Assembly (NCBI GenBank): GCA_020630595.1
Contig: JAHDBC010000014.1
Location: 1-43,915, forward strand
Direction: 5' to 3'
DNA from: Planktomarina sp.
GTDB taxonomy: Bacteria > Pseudomonadota > Alphaproteobacteria > Rhodobacterales > Rhodobacteraceae
DNA length: 43,915 nucleotides
Part shown: positions 1 to 8,541 of the stretch, in pieces
Numbering within the stretch: the stretch's first letter is position 1
Layout of the letters: every line of letters begins with the position of its first letter
The notes under the pieces: model-generated
What the model was told of the DNA's origin: nothing
The model's input: the letters and a program-made list of their open reading frames with translations, nothing else
Databases searched by the model: none
Translations under genes and position numbers: made by a program

Positions 1-142
1 TGTAGCCCAGCGGCAGCCACGAATAGATGCCGGCGCTGGCCTGTTTGATCATGCCCGCCCGCAACATCAAACGGTGCGACACGATCTGCGCTTCCGCAGG
101 GGTTTCTTTAAGGACAGGCAGGAAATAGCGGGACAGGCGCAT
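1..142 (-). CDS. proS: Prolyl-tRNA synthetase, N-terminal fragment
   Basis: Only the first 47 codons lie in the window; the gene runs off the left edge. The reading starts [15 protein letters not shown] and continues with [19 protein letters not shown] and a [12 protein letters not shown] block, the usual opening of the class II prolyl-tRNA synthetase catalytic domain (short alphaproteobacterial form). The enzyme charges tRNA-Pro in the cytosol. The start is the ATG read leftward from 142. It is divergent from the permease gene at 266, and the 123 bases between must hold both promoters, though I recognise no clear boxes. The family call is strong despite the short length. Confidence 0.9.
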   Translation of the reverse strand, partial: MRLSRYFLPVLKETPAEAQIVSHRLMLRAGMIKQASAGIYSWLPLGY

Positions 143-265
143 GGGAACACTCCGATCAGTTTGAACATGCGATAGAACAAGCGGCAGCGACAGACAATGG
201 GGCGGTTTCCATTGGGGCCTTGATCCCCTATCTAACAATCAATCCCGCATGCAAAGGATGGACCC

Positions 266-1366
266 ATGGCCCTGCCCGTTGAAACACAGGTCAAATATTG
301 GAGCATCGCAACGGTCGCTTTTCTGGGCCTTTTGTGGCTTTTGGGCGATATTCTTCTGCCATTTCTGATTGGTGGCGCGATCGCCTACCTGTTGGACCCG
401 GTGGCGGATTGGTTCGAAGAACGGGGCTGTTCACGGATCATCGCAACATCGCTGACCACACTAGCAGCGGTTTTGATTTTCATTCTTGCCATTTCGGCCT
501 TCATCCCGACGTTGATCGTTCAGACAAGCGCGCTGATTGATGCGCTGCCAGACATCGTCGCAAATGTGACCGCACGGTTGGAAACGTCGTTTCCCGGATT
601 GTTTGGCGAATCCATGATGCAGCAATCGTTTGAACGGTTTGGAACATTTCTGCAGGAACGCGGCGGCCAGATAGCCACGGCGCTGTTTTCATCCGTCAAT
701 TCGGTGATCAGTGTTTTGGTGTTGCTGGTGATTGTGCCGGTGGTTGCGTTCTACCTGTTGATGGATTGGGACAACATGATCGCGCGGATTGATGATCTTT
801 TGCCCCGCGATCATGCGCCGACGGTGCGCAAACTGGCGCGGGAAATGGATCAGACCATGGCTGGGTTTCTGCGGGGTCAGGGCACTGTTTGCCTGATCTT
901 GGGCACATTTTATGCCGTGTCATTGATGGCAGTGGGTCTTCAGTTCGGTCTGGTGGTTGGTTTCGTTGCGGGATTGATTTCGTTTATTCCCTATGTGGGG
1001 GCACTGGTCGGCGGTGCGCTGGCAATAGGGTTGGCCCTGTTTCAGTGGTGGGGGTCCGTGGAAGTGGCCGACGGCGACACGATTGCCTACGCCACAAACT
1101 GGACGCGCATCGCAATTGTCGGCGCTATTTTTGCTGCGGGTCAAATGCTGGAAGGCAACATCCTGACGCCAAAGCTGGTGGGGGGATCCGTGGGCCTGCA
1201 CCCGGTTTGGCTGATCTTTGCACTGTCGGTGTTTGGCACCTTGTTCGGGTTTGCGGGTATGTTGATCGCCGTTCCGGTGGCCGCCATGATTGGCGTTTTG
1301 GCGCGTTTTGCCATCAGGGAATACAAGGGCGGCCGGTTGTATCGTGGGCTGGATCACGACACCTGA
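266..1366 (+). CDS. AI-2E family (PerM/TqsA-like) membrane transporter
   Basis: A 366-residue integral membrane protein of the usual length for the AI-2E transporter family. It opens with a hydrophobic segment and a conserved PFLIGGAIAYLLDP block (about 30-45). A hydrophilic stretch with coiled-coil character follows (about 95-135), then several membrane segments, including GLVVGFVAGLISFIPYVGALVG and a C-terminal VHPVWL-type motif (here LHPVWLIFALSVFG). Family members export autoinducer-2 or act in ion/proton exchange; the substrate cannot be read from sequence. An AAGGA box sits about 9 bases before the ATG. Its stop overlaps the hdaA start (TGATG), so the two are translationally coupled. 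Confidence 0.85.
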   Translation: MALPVETQVKYWSIATVAFLGLLWLLGDILLPFLIGGAIAYLLDPVADWFEERGCSRIIATSLTTLAAVLIFILAISAFIPTLIVQTSALIDALPDIVANVTARLETSFPGLFGESMMQQSFERFGTFLQERGGQIATALFSSVNSVISVLVLLVIVPVVAFYLLMDWDNMIARIDDLLPRDHAPTVRKLAREMDQTMAGFLRGQGTVCLILGTFYAVSLMAVGLQFGLVVGFVAGLISFIPYVGALVGGALAIGLALFQWWGSVEVADGDTIAYATNWTRIAIVGAIFAAGQMLEGNILTPKLVGGSVGLHPVWLIFALSVFGTLFGFAGMLIAVPVAAMIGVLARFAIREYKGGRLYRGLDHDT

Positions 1367-2022
1367 TGGCACAGCTGACATTCGACCTGCCCCACCGCAC
1401 ATCACGGGGGCGCGAAGATTTCTTTGTTTCAGATGCAAACGCAATTGCATTGGCAATGGTCGACGACAGCGCCCGCTGGCCGTTGGGAAAACTGTTGATC
1501 CTTGGTCCAAAAGGATCCGGAAAATCACATCTTCTGGATATCTGGTGCGATGCAGTTGGCGGCACCGTTTGGGATTTGAAACGGGATCAATTGCCCGACG
1601 ATGGGGCGCGGATTGCGATTGATGATGTCGATGCCTGCGCAGCGCACGCGGACCTACAAACGCGGCTGTTTCATCTGCACAACCATCTGACAGCGACAAA
1701 CGGACGTTTGCTGATGGCCAGCAGCACACCCGTATCACAGGCGGGCTTTACCCTGCCCGATCTGGTCAGCCGGCTGGAGGCCACCGCTGCCACACAGATT
1801 TCACCCCCCGATGACGCCTTGATCAAGGCAATGATCCTAAAGCATTTCATGGACCGTCAGATGACGCCCAGCTTGCAGGTACAAGCGTCCATCGCAAAAT
1901 ATGTGGACCGATCCTTTGAAGCGGTGGCTGATGCCGTGGCCCAGCTTGACCGCTATTCCATGGAACAGGGGAAAAAAATCACCCCCGGCATGGTTCATCA
2001 CGTTTTAAACACGTCTGGCTAA
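1366..2022 (+). CDS. hdaA: DnaA-related AAA+ regulator HdaA (regulatory inactivation of DnaA)
   Basis: A 218-residue protein resembling the AAA+ core of DnaA without its DNA-binding domain, as in Hda/HdaA. A Walker A-like P-loop (LILGPKGSGKSHLL, about 43-56) and a Walker B segment (RIAIDDVDA, about 80-90) are visible, followed by a lid region with the basic residues expected after the ATPase fold. In alphaproteobacteria HdaA works with the DNA clamp to stimulate ATP hydrolysis by DnaA and limit re-initiation. I chose the ATG at 1366 because it overlaps the permease stop and begins MAQLTFDLPHR, the clamp-binding-like QLxFDLP N-terminus typical of Hda. A longer in-frame reading upstream only shadows the permease gene. 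Confidence 0.85.
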   Translation: MAQLTFDLPHRTSRGREDFFVSDANAIALAMVDDSARWPLGKLLILGPKGSGKSHLLDIWCDAVGGTVWDLKRDQLPDDGARIAIDDVDACAAHADLQTRLFHLHNHLTATNGRLLMASSTPVSQAGFTLPDLVSRLEATAATQISPPDDALIKAMILKHFMDRQMTPSLQVQASIAKYVDRSFEAVADAVAQLDRYSMEQGKKITPGMVHHVLNTSG

Positions 2023-2072
2023 ACTGGCCCTGACGCCCTTTATTTGCTACAGCTAGAGCTTATCTTTCTGGT

Positions 2073-4283
2073 ATGAAAACGATCCGCACCATGACGACGC
2101 CAATGACCGCAGATTTCCTTCATGCGTCTTTTCCCGAACCCATGGAATTGGCCGCGTCGTTGGATGGCCCAAACAAATATTTGAACCGTGAATTAAGCTG
2201 GCTGGCGTTCAACTGGCGGGTGCTGGAAGAAGCATCAAACCCCAAAGTGCCATTGTTGGAACGGGTCCGGTTTCTGTCGATTTCCGCCACCAATCTGGAT
2301 GAATTTTACACGGTGCGCGTTGCGGGCCTGCGCGAATTGGCGCGGGCGGGAAACACAACACCTGCGGCTGATGGCCTGTCACCGGCAGAACAACTTGTGC
2401 TGATTGAACAGGACGCGCGCGCCCTGATGCGGCGCCAACAACAGGTGCTGCAGGGTCTGCGCGGTGAAATGCACGCACAAGGGATCATCATCGAAGATCG
2501 CGTTGGGCTGTCAGACGAAGATCGCGATCATCTGAATGACCGTTTCATGGGGGATGTGTTCCCCATTTTGTCACCCCTTGCGATTGACCCTGCGCATCCG
2601 TTTCCGTTCATCGCCAACGAAGGGTTCGCGTTGGCCCTGCAATTGGAAAAGATTGATGGCAAGCGCAGTTTGAATGCCCTGTTGCCCATTCCCCATCAGA
2701 TTGCGCGTTTTCTGCGATTGCCGGGCGCACAGCTGCGGTTCCTGCCGTTGGAAGAGTTGCTGTTGATGCAAGTGGAACGGCTGTTTCCGGGGTACGAATT
2801 GAAAGGCCATTGCGCCTTTCGGGTGTTGCGCGACAGCGATCTGGAACTTGAAGACGAAGCCGAAGATTTGGTCCGCGAATTTGAGGTTGCCCTGAAACGC
2901 CGCAAGCGGGGCGAAGTCATCCGGCTGAAACTGACAGCGGATGCGCCAAAGTCATTGAAAACACTGGTGATGGATCAGCTGCGCGTCACGGAAACCGAAG
3001 TTGTCGAAACCGAAGGGATGCTGGGGCTTGGGGCGCTGTCTGAATTGGTGGTGGACGACCGTCCCGATCTGCAATGGCCCAATTTCACCCCCCGCGTGCC
3101 CGAACGGGTCACTGACCACGATGGCGACATGTTCGCGGCAATCCGCAAAAAGGACATGCTGCTGCACCATCCTTATGAAACCTTTGATATGGTTGTTCGG
3201 TTCCTGCGGCAGGCGGCCCAAGATCCGAATGTGGTGGCCATCAAACAGACACTTTATCGAACTTCCAAACGGTCACCCATCGTTGAAGCGTTGTGCGAAG
3301 CCGCCGAAGATGGCAAATCGGTAACGGCACTGGTGGAATTGAAAGCGCGCTTTGACGAAGCCGCCAATATCCGCCAGTCGCGCCGGTTGGAACGGGCCGG
3401 GGCGCATGTGGTGTACGGCTTTCTGGACCTGAAAACCCATGCCAAGATTTCGACGGTCGTGCGGCGCGAAGGCAGCAAATTGGTCACATACACCCATTTT
3501 GGGACCGGCAATTACCATCCGATCACCGCGCGGGTCTACACGGACCTAAGCCTGTTCACCTGCGACGCTGATCTGGGGCGCGATGCGACACGGGTGATGA
3601 ATTACCTGTCCGGCTATGCCCAGCCCGAAGGCCTGAACAATCTGGCGATTTCGCCAATTGATTTGAAATCAACCCTGCTGAAACGCATTGCCAAAGAAGC
3701 GGAAAACGCACAGGCGGGCAAACCTGCTGCGATCTGGGCAAAAATGAACAGCCTGATCGACAGTGAAATCATTGATGCCCTGTATGCCGCATCACAGGCG
3801 GGTGTGCAGATCAGTCTGGTGATCCGGGGGATTTGCGGCTTGCGCCCCGGTGTCAAAGGACTGTCGGAAAACATTCGCGTGAAATCTGTGGTTGGCCGGT
3901 TTTTGGAACATTCGCGGATTGTCTGTTTTGCGAACGGGCATGGACTGCCGTCGAAAAAGGCAAAGGTCTATATGTCGTCGGCCGATTGGATGGGGCGCAA
4001 CCTGAACCGCCGGGTCGAAACATTGGTGGAAATCACGAACAACACGGTGAAAGCCCAGATCGTCAGCCAGATCATGGCGGCCAATTTGGCCGATGTCGCA
4101 CAAAGTTGGGTGATGTCGGGCGATGGAACATTCACACGCCAACCTTTGGCCGATGGGGAATTCGCCTTTAACTGCCACCGCTTTTTTATGGAAAACCCAT
4201 CGTTGTCCGGTCGCGGGACCGCAGGCGCAGCTGACGTTCCGAAACTGACCCACACCGATGATGATGTCGCAATCGGCAATTGA
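2073..4283 (+). CDS. ppk: Polyphosphate kinase 1
   Basis: A PPK1 of up to 736 residues, which polymerises the gamma-phosphate of ATP into inorganic polyphosphate. The N-terminal domain carries KYLNRELSWLAFNWRVLEEA (about 35-54). The middle domain has the HPFPFIANEGFALAL segment. The two phospholipase-D-like halves hold the phospho-histidine in LKTHAK (H456), the HFGTGNYH motif (about 475-482), the RGICGLRPG loop and the second histidine in LEHSR (H613). All catalytic features are present. In-frame ATGs at 2073, 2091 and 2103 are possible and none has a clear ribosome binding site, so the first about 10 residues are uncertain. It is followed 24-33 bases later by ppx, its functional partner. 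Confidence 0.95.
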   Translation: MKTIRTMTTPMTADFLHASFPEPMELAASLDGPNKYLNRELSWLAFNWRVLEEASNPKVPLLERVRFLSISATNLDEFYTVRVAGLRELARAGNTTPAADGLSPAEQLVLIEQDARALMRRQQQVLQGLRGEMHAQGIIIEDRVGLSDEDRDHLNDRFMGDVFPILSPLAIDPAHPFPFIANEGFALALQLEKIDGKRSLNALLPIPHQIARFLRLPGAQLRFLPLEELLLMQVERLFPGYELKGHCAFRVLRDSDLELEDEAEDLVREFEVALKRRKRGEVIRLKLTADAPKSLKTLVMDQLRVTETEVVETEGMLGLGALSELVVDDRPDLQWPNFTPRVPERVTDHDGDMFAAIRKKDMLLHHPYETFDMVVRFLRQAAQDPNVVAIKQTLYRTSKRSPIVEALCEAAEDGKSVTALVELKARFDEAANIRQSRRLERAGAHVVYGFLDLKTHAKISTVVRREGSKLVTYTHFGTGNYHPITARVYTDLSLFTCDADLGRDATRVMNYLSGYAQPEGLNNLAISPIDLKSTLLKRIAKEAENAQAGKPAAIWAKMNSLIDSEIIDALYAASQAGVQISLVIRGICGLRPGVKGLSENIRVKSVVGRFLEHSRIVCFANGHGLPSKKAKVYMSSADWMGRNLNRRVETLVEITNNTVKAQIVSQIMAANLADVAQSWVMSGDGTFTRQPLADGEFAFNCHRFFMENPSLSGRGTAGAADVPKLTHTDDDVAIGN

Positions 4284-4316
4284 CCGGAATCATATGCATC
4301 GCCAAGGATGCTGGGG

Positions 4317-5852
4317 ATGAACGAACAAATTTCTTCTGACGCCCTGTTTGGCGAACCCCTGTTTCAGGATCCGTCCGCCCGAAAACTGTCGCGCGTTGGT
4401 GTGATTGATGTTGGATCCAATTCGGTCCGGTTCGTGGTTTTTGACGGGGCGGCCCGGTCGCCGGCCTATTTCTTCAATGAAAAAATCATGTGCGGTCTGG
4501 GCAAGGGCATTCGGGACACCAAGCGCCTGAACCCAGAAGGCCGCGAAAGGGCCCTTGCGGCCATGCATCGGTTTGCCGCCCTGAAAGATGCGATGGACGT
4601 GCAGCATCTGACGACCGTGGCCACGGCGGCGGTGCGGGATGCAGAAGACGGGCCCGATTTTGCAAAACAGGTTGAACGCGAAACCGGCATCAAGATGTGG
4701 GTGATTGACGGCAAAGAAGAAGCCCGGCTTTCGGCCCAAGGCGTTCTGTTGGGCTGGCCCGGATATTACGGGCTGGTGTGCGATATTGGCGGGTCTTCAA
4801 TGGAACTGGCCGAAATCGCGGATGGCAAGGTTGGAAAACGGATCAGTTCTTCATTGGGTCCGCAAAAACTTGCCCCCTGGGCCGATGATCCGATCACACT
4901 GCAAAACTACATCACCAAGACGGTCGACCGTCTGGCGGATCATCTGGGGCCACAGTCAAACCGCCTGTTCCTTGTTGGGGGATCGTGGCGCGCCATCGCG
5001 CGGATTGACATGCACCGGCAATCCTATCCGCTGCACGTGATGCACGAATACCGAATGGATTCTGACGCAGTAAATGCAACCGCAGAATTGATTGCATCAT
5101 CGGATTTGGAACAGTTACGGACCGCCTGCGGGGTGTCATCTGCGCGTATGGAATTGGTGCCATTGGCCATCCCCGTGTTGCAAGCGGTGGTCAAGAAATT
5201 TGCCCCGGCAGATATCGCGGTGTCCAGCTATGGCATCCGCGAAGGGGTGTTGTATGAACAAATGCCCGGCCGATTGCGCGACCGCGACCCGCTGATTGAA
5301 GCCTGCCGTTATTCCGAAGCCAAAGATGCCCGCCAACCGGGATTTGGCAAAAAGATTTTCAACTTTGTTCTTCCCCTGTTTGAAGATCCGCCCGAACATC
5401 TATTGCGCCTGATAAAGGCTGCGTGCCTGTTGCATGATGTGAATTGGCGGGCCCACCCCGACTATCGGTCCGAGGTTTGCTTTGACACCGCGACCCGGGC
5501 CAATCTGGGCGGTTTGAAACACAGCGAACGTGTGTTTTTGGGCACGACCCTGATGTATCGGTACCGCAACGAACCCGAAGGCACGCGGTTTGATCCCATC
5601 GCCGCCCTTTTGACTGAAGCCGACACTTATCTGGCCAAGGTTTTAGGAAAAGCCATGCGTTTGGGTGCGATGCTGTGGGATACAGGGGCAACCCATCCTG
5701 CAAGATTGGAATGGCACCCGAAATCCCAACAGTTGATCCTGAAATTATCCCATGATCAACGCACGTTGAACGGGGAAGTGGTCGAAGCGCGCTTTGCATC
5801 CCTTGCCAGCACGATGCAGGCCGAACACCTGATCGAAATCGAACAGGTTTAA
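4317..5852 (+). CDS. ppx: Ppx/GppA family exopolyphosphatase
   Basis: A 511-residue member of the actin-fold Ppx/GppA family, which removes terminal phosphates from polyphosphate (or hydrolyses pppGpp). The first phosphate-binding loop, VGVIDVGSNSVRFVVFDG, is near residue 25. The second, YGLVCDIGGSSMELAEI, is near 155. A C-terminal HD-like region with LLHDVNWRAHPDYR follows near 370, making this the long form. An ATG at 4308 is also in frame, but an AAGGA box at 4304-4308 fits the ATG at 4317 (8-base spacing) and would overlap the earlier one. It directly follows ppk, so synthesis and turnover are encoded together. Its stop overlaps the stop of the convergent gene at 5849 by 4 bases. Confidence 0.92.
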   Translation: MNEQISSDALFGEPLFQDPSARKLSRVGVIDVGSNSVRFVVFDGAARSPAYFFNEKIMCGLGKGIRDTKRLNPEGRERALAAMHRFAALKDAMDVQHLTTVATAAVRDAEDGPDFAKQVERETGIKMWVIDGKEEARLSAQGVLLGWPGYYGLVCDIGGSSMELAEIADGKVGKRISSSLGPQKLAPWADDPITLQNYITKTVDRLADHLGPQSNRLFLVGGSWRAIARIDMHRQSYPLHVMHEYRMDSDAVNATAELIASSDLEQLRTACGVSSARMELVPLAIPVLQAVVKKFAPADIAVSSYGIREGVLYEQMPGRLRDRDPLIEACRYSEAKDARQPGFGKKIFNFVLPLFEDPPEHLLRLIKAACLLHDVNWRAHPDYRSEVCFDTATRANLGGLKHSERVFLGTTLMYRYRNEPEGTRFDPIAALLTEADTYLAKVLGKAMRLGAMLWDTGATHPARLEWHPKSQQLILKLSHDQRTLNGEVVEARFASLASTMQAEHLIEIEQV

Positions 5853-6181
5853 AGGTCCGTGGCGTTCACGCCCGGCGCTTGTTTTTTGCGAATGATGATA
5901 TCACCGTTGGGCAGGATTTCCGGCATGTCATAGGTCGACCAGTCTTCGACCTGCCCCAAAACATCGGCCAGCGCCGGGCCCATTTGGGCAACAAAGCCGC
6001 GCAATTCCGGGCCCAGATCATCCACCAGGCCCATCCATTCATCGAAGGCCGGTTCAAGTTCAGACTGCAAACCGCGAAAAAACAGCTCCGCCCCGCGTTG
6101 CATCAAATCAGATCCTTCGCTGTCTTGTGCGAAAGCCGGGTTCGAAAACGCCAGAAATGGAAGAATGATCAGGTACCGCAT
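5849..6181 (-). CDS. Small exported protein of unknown function
   Basis: A 110-residue protein beginning MRYLIILPFLAFSNPAFA followed by QDSEG, a textbook Sec signal peptide with an AxA cleavage site. The mature part is acidic, with a predicted amphipathic helical region (LMQRGAELFFRGLQSELEP) and a C-terminal segment containing EILPNGDIIIRKK. I know of no function; proteins like this are frequent as conserved hypotheticals in Rhodobacterales. The reading extends seven codons upstream to 6202, but the signal peptide fits the ATG at 6181. It is the last gene of the leftward chain beginning with mcm and lies 31 bases after the phosphodiesterase stop. Confidence 0.7.
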   Translation of the reverse strand: MRYLIILPFLAFSNPAFAQDSEGSDLMQRGAELFFRGLQSELEPAFDEWMGLVDDLGPELRGFVAQMGPALADVLGQVEDWSTYDMPEILPNGDIIIRKKQAPGVNATDL

Positions 6182-6212
6182 ACACACCATATGGGCACAC
6201 AAGGGCGTTATG

Positions 6213-7214
6213 TCATCCCCGGTTCAAATCGACAGAAACGGGAAAATGATCCGACGCCGTTAGCAACGCGTCACGCAAACCAGCATCACGATAAATGTGC
6301 GGATCATCAAATGGGTGCCAAATGCGCCATTCTGCGTTTTGTTTCAGGTCCTGCGATACCATGATGTAATCCAGCAACGCAGACAGATAGCGTTCCTGTG
6401 ACGACAACCAGAACCGGGCCGTTGTGGGCTTTGCAAATCGGTTTTGCAGGGCCATCTGGGCGTTCGGATCATACAAACAGCCCGTGCCCGTTTCCCCCAT
6501 TACGATTTCGACGCCTGATCGGCCGAACAGTTTTTCGTAATCATCCAATCCCGGACCATCGTTGAAATCCCCCAACACAATTGTTGGCGTCCCATCTGAC
6601 AAAAGCGCATCAACCCGGCGGCGCAGCCAGATACATTGGGCCAGTTGTTTGCGCCGATTTTCGATGTTGATCCGCATCGCATCAGCATCCGTTCGCGCGC
6701 CATGGGCGGCCTTGGATTTCGCATGCACACCGATCATCATGAACGGATCGCCCTGTTTCGGGGTCACCCAGCATTCGAATGGCGGTTTGGACCACACAAC
6801 GGGGTCGGCGGCTGCATCCACATCCAAATCAATAGAAAGGGTTTGGTCAAACTGCGGCGCATCTGGATGATCGCCCGGGCGGTGTTCAACGGATGCCCGA
6901 TCAGGATCATACAAAACGGCAATTTCCTGTTGGGTGTCATTTGCGAACCCGGTCGCCGCCGCCCGTTGACGCAATCCGTAGCGTTGGGCGAACCCTTCCA
7001 ATGCATAGACGGTATCCCGGGTTCGGCTGGCATCGGGGGCTTCAATGATCATGATCAGATCTGCGTCAACGGCGGTCAACACCTGCGCAATGGCATCGGC
7101 CTGCATCTGTTTTGTGACGTTGTATCGTTTGGACCACGTGCCATCGCGCACGACCGTTCCGTCGTTGTCAAACAGGACGTTGAACCATTCGATGTTGTAT
7201 GTCGCCACGCGCAT
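6213..7214 (-). CDS. Endonuclease/exonuclease/phosphatase-fold phosphodiesterase
   Basis: A 333-residue protein of the EEP (DNase I/exonuclease III-like) fold. The expected active-site motifs appear in order: TYNIEW with N7, MIIEAPD with E58, GVHAKSK with H164, GDFND with D216 and N218, and the C-terminal SDHFP with D322 and H323. These residues bind Mg2+ and cleave phosphodiester or phosphomonoester bonds; the substrate could be nucleic acid, a lipid or a small phosphate. No signal peptide is seen, so it should be cytosolic. I chose the ATG at 7214 because it overlaps the upstream stop (TGATG) and places the first motif at residue 5. An 11-residue upstream extension lies inside the dnaJ-like gene. 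Confidence 0.88.
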   Translation of the reverse strand: MRVATYNIEWFNVLFDNDGTVVRDGTWSKRYNVTKQMQADAIAQVLTAVDADLIMIIEAPDASRTRDTVYALEGFAQRYGLRQRAAATGFANDTQQEIAVLYDPDRASVEHRPGDHPDAPQFDQTLSIDLDVDAAADPVVWSKPPFECWVTPKQGDPFMMIGVHAKSKAAHGARTDADAMRINIENRRKQLAQCIWLRRRVDALLSDGTPTIVLGDFNDGPGLDDYEKLFGRSGVEIVMGETGTGCLYDPNAQMALQNRFAKPTTARFWLSSQERYLSALLDYIMVSQDLKQNAEWRIWHPFDDPHIYRDAGLRDALLTASDHFPVSVDLNRG

Positions 7215-7897
7215 CAGGCGGCGTGCGACTTTGTGATGTCTTCCCATGCTTTGTTGATCGCAACCATACGGGCTTGGGCCAGCTTTATCGCTTCTTCCGG
7301 GACCCCGCGGGCCACCATCTGATCCGGGTGTGTTTCACGCACCAATCGGCGCCATGCCACGCGCGCTTCTTCGTAACTTGCCCCGTCGGGCAGGCCCAGA
7401 ACATCATACGGATCGGGGGTGGCATCCGGAACAAACCGGACTCGCATGGATTTAAAACACCGTTCGCCCAACCCAAAGATATCGGCAACATCGTGCAAGA
7501 ATTCATCTTCCAGCGGGTGATATTCGCCATCCGCCATGGCGATGTGAAACAACCCTTCCATCAAATCTTCCAAGACGGGTTGATCGTCCCCAAACATGCG
7601 TTTGATTTGCCGGGCATAGACATCATATCCGGTGACATCCCGCCGGGCGAGGTCGAAGACACGCGCGGCGTTCGCTTCGTCTGCGCGGGCGATATGGAAC
7701 ACTTCGCGAAAGGCGGTCACTTCGTCTTTGGTCACCAACCCATCGGCCTTTGCCATCTTTGCACCCAATGCAATCACGGCAATCGCAAAGCCCACGCTGC
7801 GTTCCGGCGGGGTTGCCAGCTTTTCAAAAACGGCAGACAGCCCTTCGCCTGATGCAAGCGCCTGAAGGGCATCCGATATGCGGGACCAAATCGACAT
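7214..7897 (-). CDS. TerB-domain and C-terminal DnaJ-domain protein (DjlA-like)
   Basis: A 227-residue protein with two recognisable parts. Residues about 35-145 form an all-helical TerB-like domain with two acidic repeats of the AKADGLVTKDE and ADGEYHPLEDE kind, which in this family coordinate metal. Residues about 160-225 form a J-domain with PYDVLGLPDGAS and the diagnostic HPD tripeptide at 190-192. This order matches DjlA, a Hsp70 co-chaperone, but the DjlA N-terminal membrane anchor is absent, so it is probably soluble. The ATG at 7897 is preferred over a GTG at 7906 that lies inside a hairpin. It overlaps the phosphodiesterase start by one base. Confidence 0.85.
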   Translation of the reverse strand: MSIWSRISDALQALASGEGLSAVFEKLATPPERSVGFAIAVIALGAKMAKADGLVTKDEVTAFREVFHIARADEANAARVFDLARRDVTGYDVYARQIKRMFGDDQPVLEDLMEGLFHIAMADGEYHPLEDEFLHDVADIFGLGERCFKSMRVRFVPDATPDPYDVLGLPDGASYEEARVAWRRLVRETHPDQMVARGVPEEAIKLAQARMVAINKAWEDITKSHAA

Positions 7898-7902
7898 GGG
7901 GG

Positions 7903-7921
7903 CCACTGTATACCCCAGTGG
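7903..7921 (-). other. Intercistronic hairpin ahead of the DnaJ-like gene
   Basis: A perfect six-base stem (CCACTG and CAGTGG, 7-base loop) lies between the VOC stop at 7930 and the start at 7897. No T-tract follows, so it is not an intrinsic terminator. It could stabilise the upstream message or influence initiation, since no good Shine-Dalgarno sequence is visible for the next gene. The functional role is inference only. Confidence 0.3.
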
Positions 7922-7929
7922 ACTGTTTG

Positions 7930-8541
7930 TCAGGTCAGATTGACCGCGCCATTTGGCCCGTCAAACACTGCTTTCAACGCGGCCGGCCCTTGGGCAAATT
8001 GAATACGCGGATCATTCAGAAGTGGCGCGAGACTGTTCGCCATCTTGTCGGCATCAGAATGGCAGATCGTCAGGGACCGAAACCGCAAACCGCAATCAGG
8101 CAGACGCGGCGCAGGGTGTGGCCCAGCCCATTCGATGACCGCAGGGGCGAACCCGTCAAAGGGCAAAAGCCCGGATTCGGGAACAGCCATTTGCCAGCGC
8201 AAATCACCGCGCTGCAAGTGCACGGGGTCCCCATAGCCGGGGCCCAGCACATCAAGGGCTGCTGCCATATCATCCGTTGCGACGATCCAATTGGTAAGCC
8301 GGGGTGCGCCGCTGAACTGATCCAGATTGAACCACCGCGCCCGATCTGGCTGCGGCGCGTCGGGGTTGATCGCGATCCCTTCCAGATAAAAATCAGGGCC
8401 CAGTCCAAGAAGCGTATTGTGGGTGTGAAACACAGCGTGTTCGCCCCCCGGAACCGGATCAACGCCCAAACACGCCGCCAAATGTGCAGTCGCCGCTTGT
8501 TTGGTTTCACCCGACACCGCAAGGTGATCCAGTCGCAGCAT
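7930..8541 (-). CDS. VOC (glyoxalase-like) superfamily protein
   Basis: A 203-residue protein beginning [13 protein letters not shown], the first beta-strand of a vicinal-oxygen-chelate fold, and continuing with a second module-like segment containing RLTNWIVATDDM. It best resembles the Glyoxalase_3-like group rather than the compact epimerases. Metal ligand candidates are H6 and acidic residues in the second half, but a complete metal site is not certain. Its ATG overlaps the mcm stop (TGATG), so it is translated together with methylmalonyl-CoA mutase. Methylmalonyl-CoA epimerase is also a VOC protein, but it is normally about 135-150 residues with a different sequence, so I do not assign that function. 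Confidence 0.7.
   Translation of the reverse strand: MLRLDHLAVSGETKQAATAHLAACLGVDPVPGGEHAVFHTHNTLLGLGPDFYLEGIAINPDAPQPDRARWFNLDQFSGAPRLTNWIVATDDMAAALDVLGPGYGDPVHLQRGDLRWQMAVPESGLLPFDGFAPAVIEWAGPHPAPRLPDCGLRFRSLTICHSDADKMANSLAPLLNDPRIQFAQGPAALKAVFDGPNGAVNLT

Noticed and set aside
6222-6240. GGTTCAAATC sequence resembling a tRNA T-arm
   Set aside because: It lies in the 3' end of the phosphodiesterase gene and no cloverleaf can be drawn around it.
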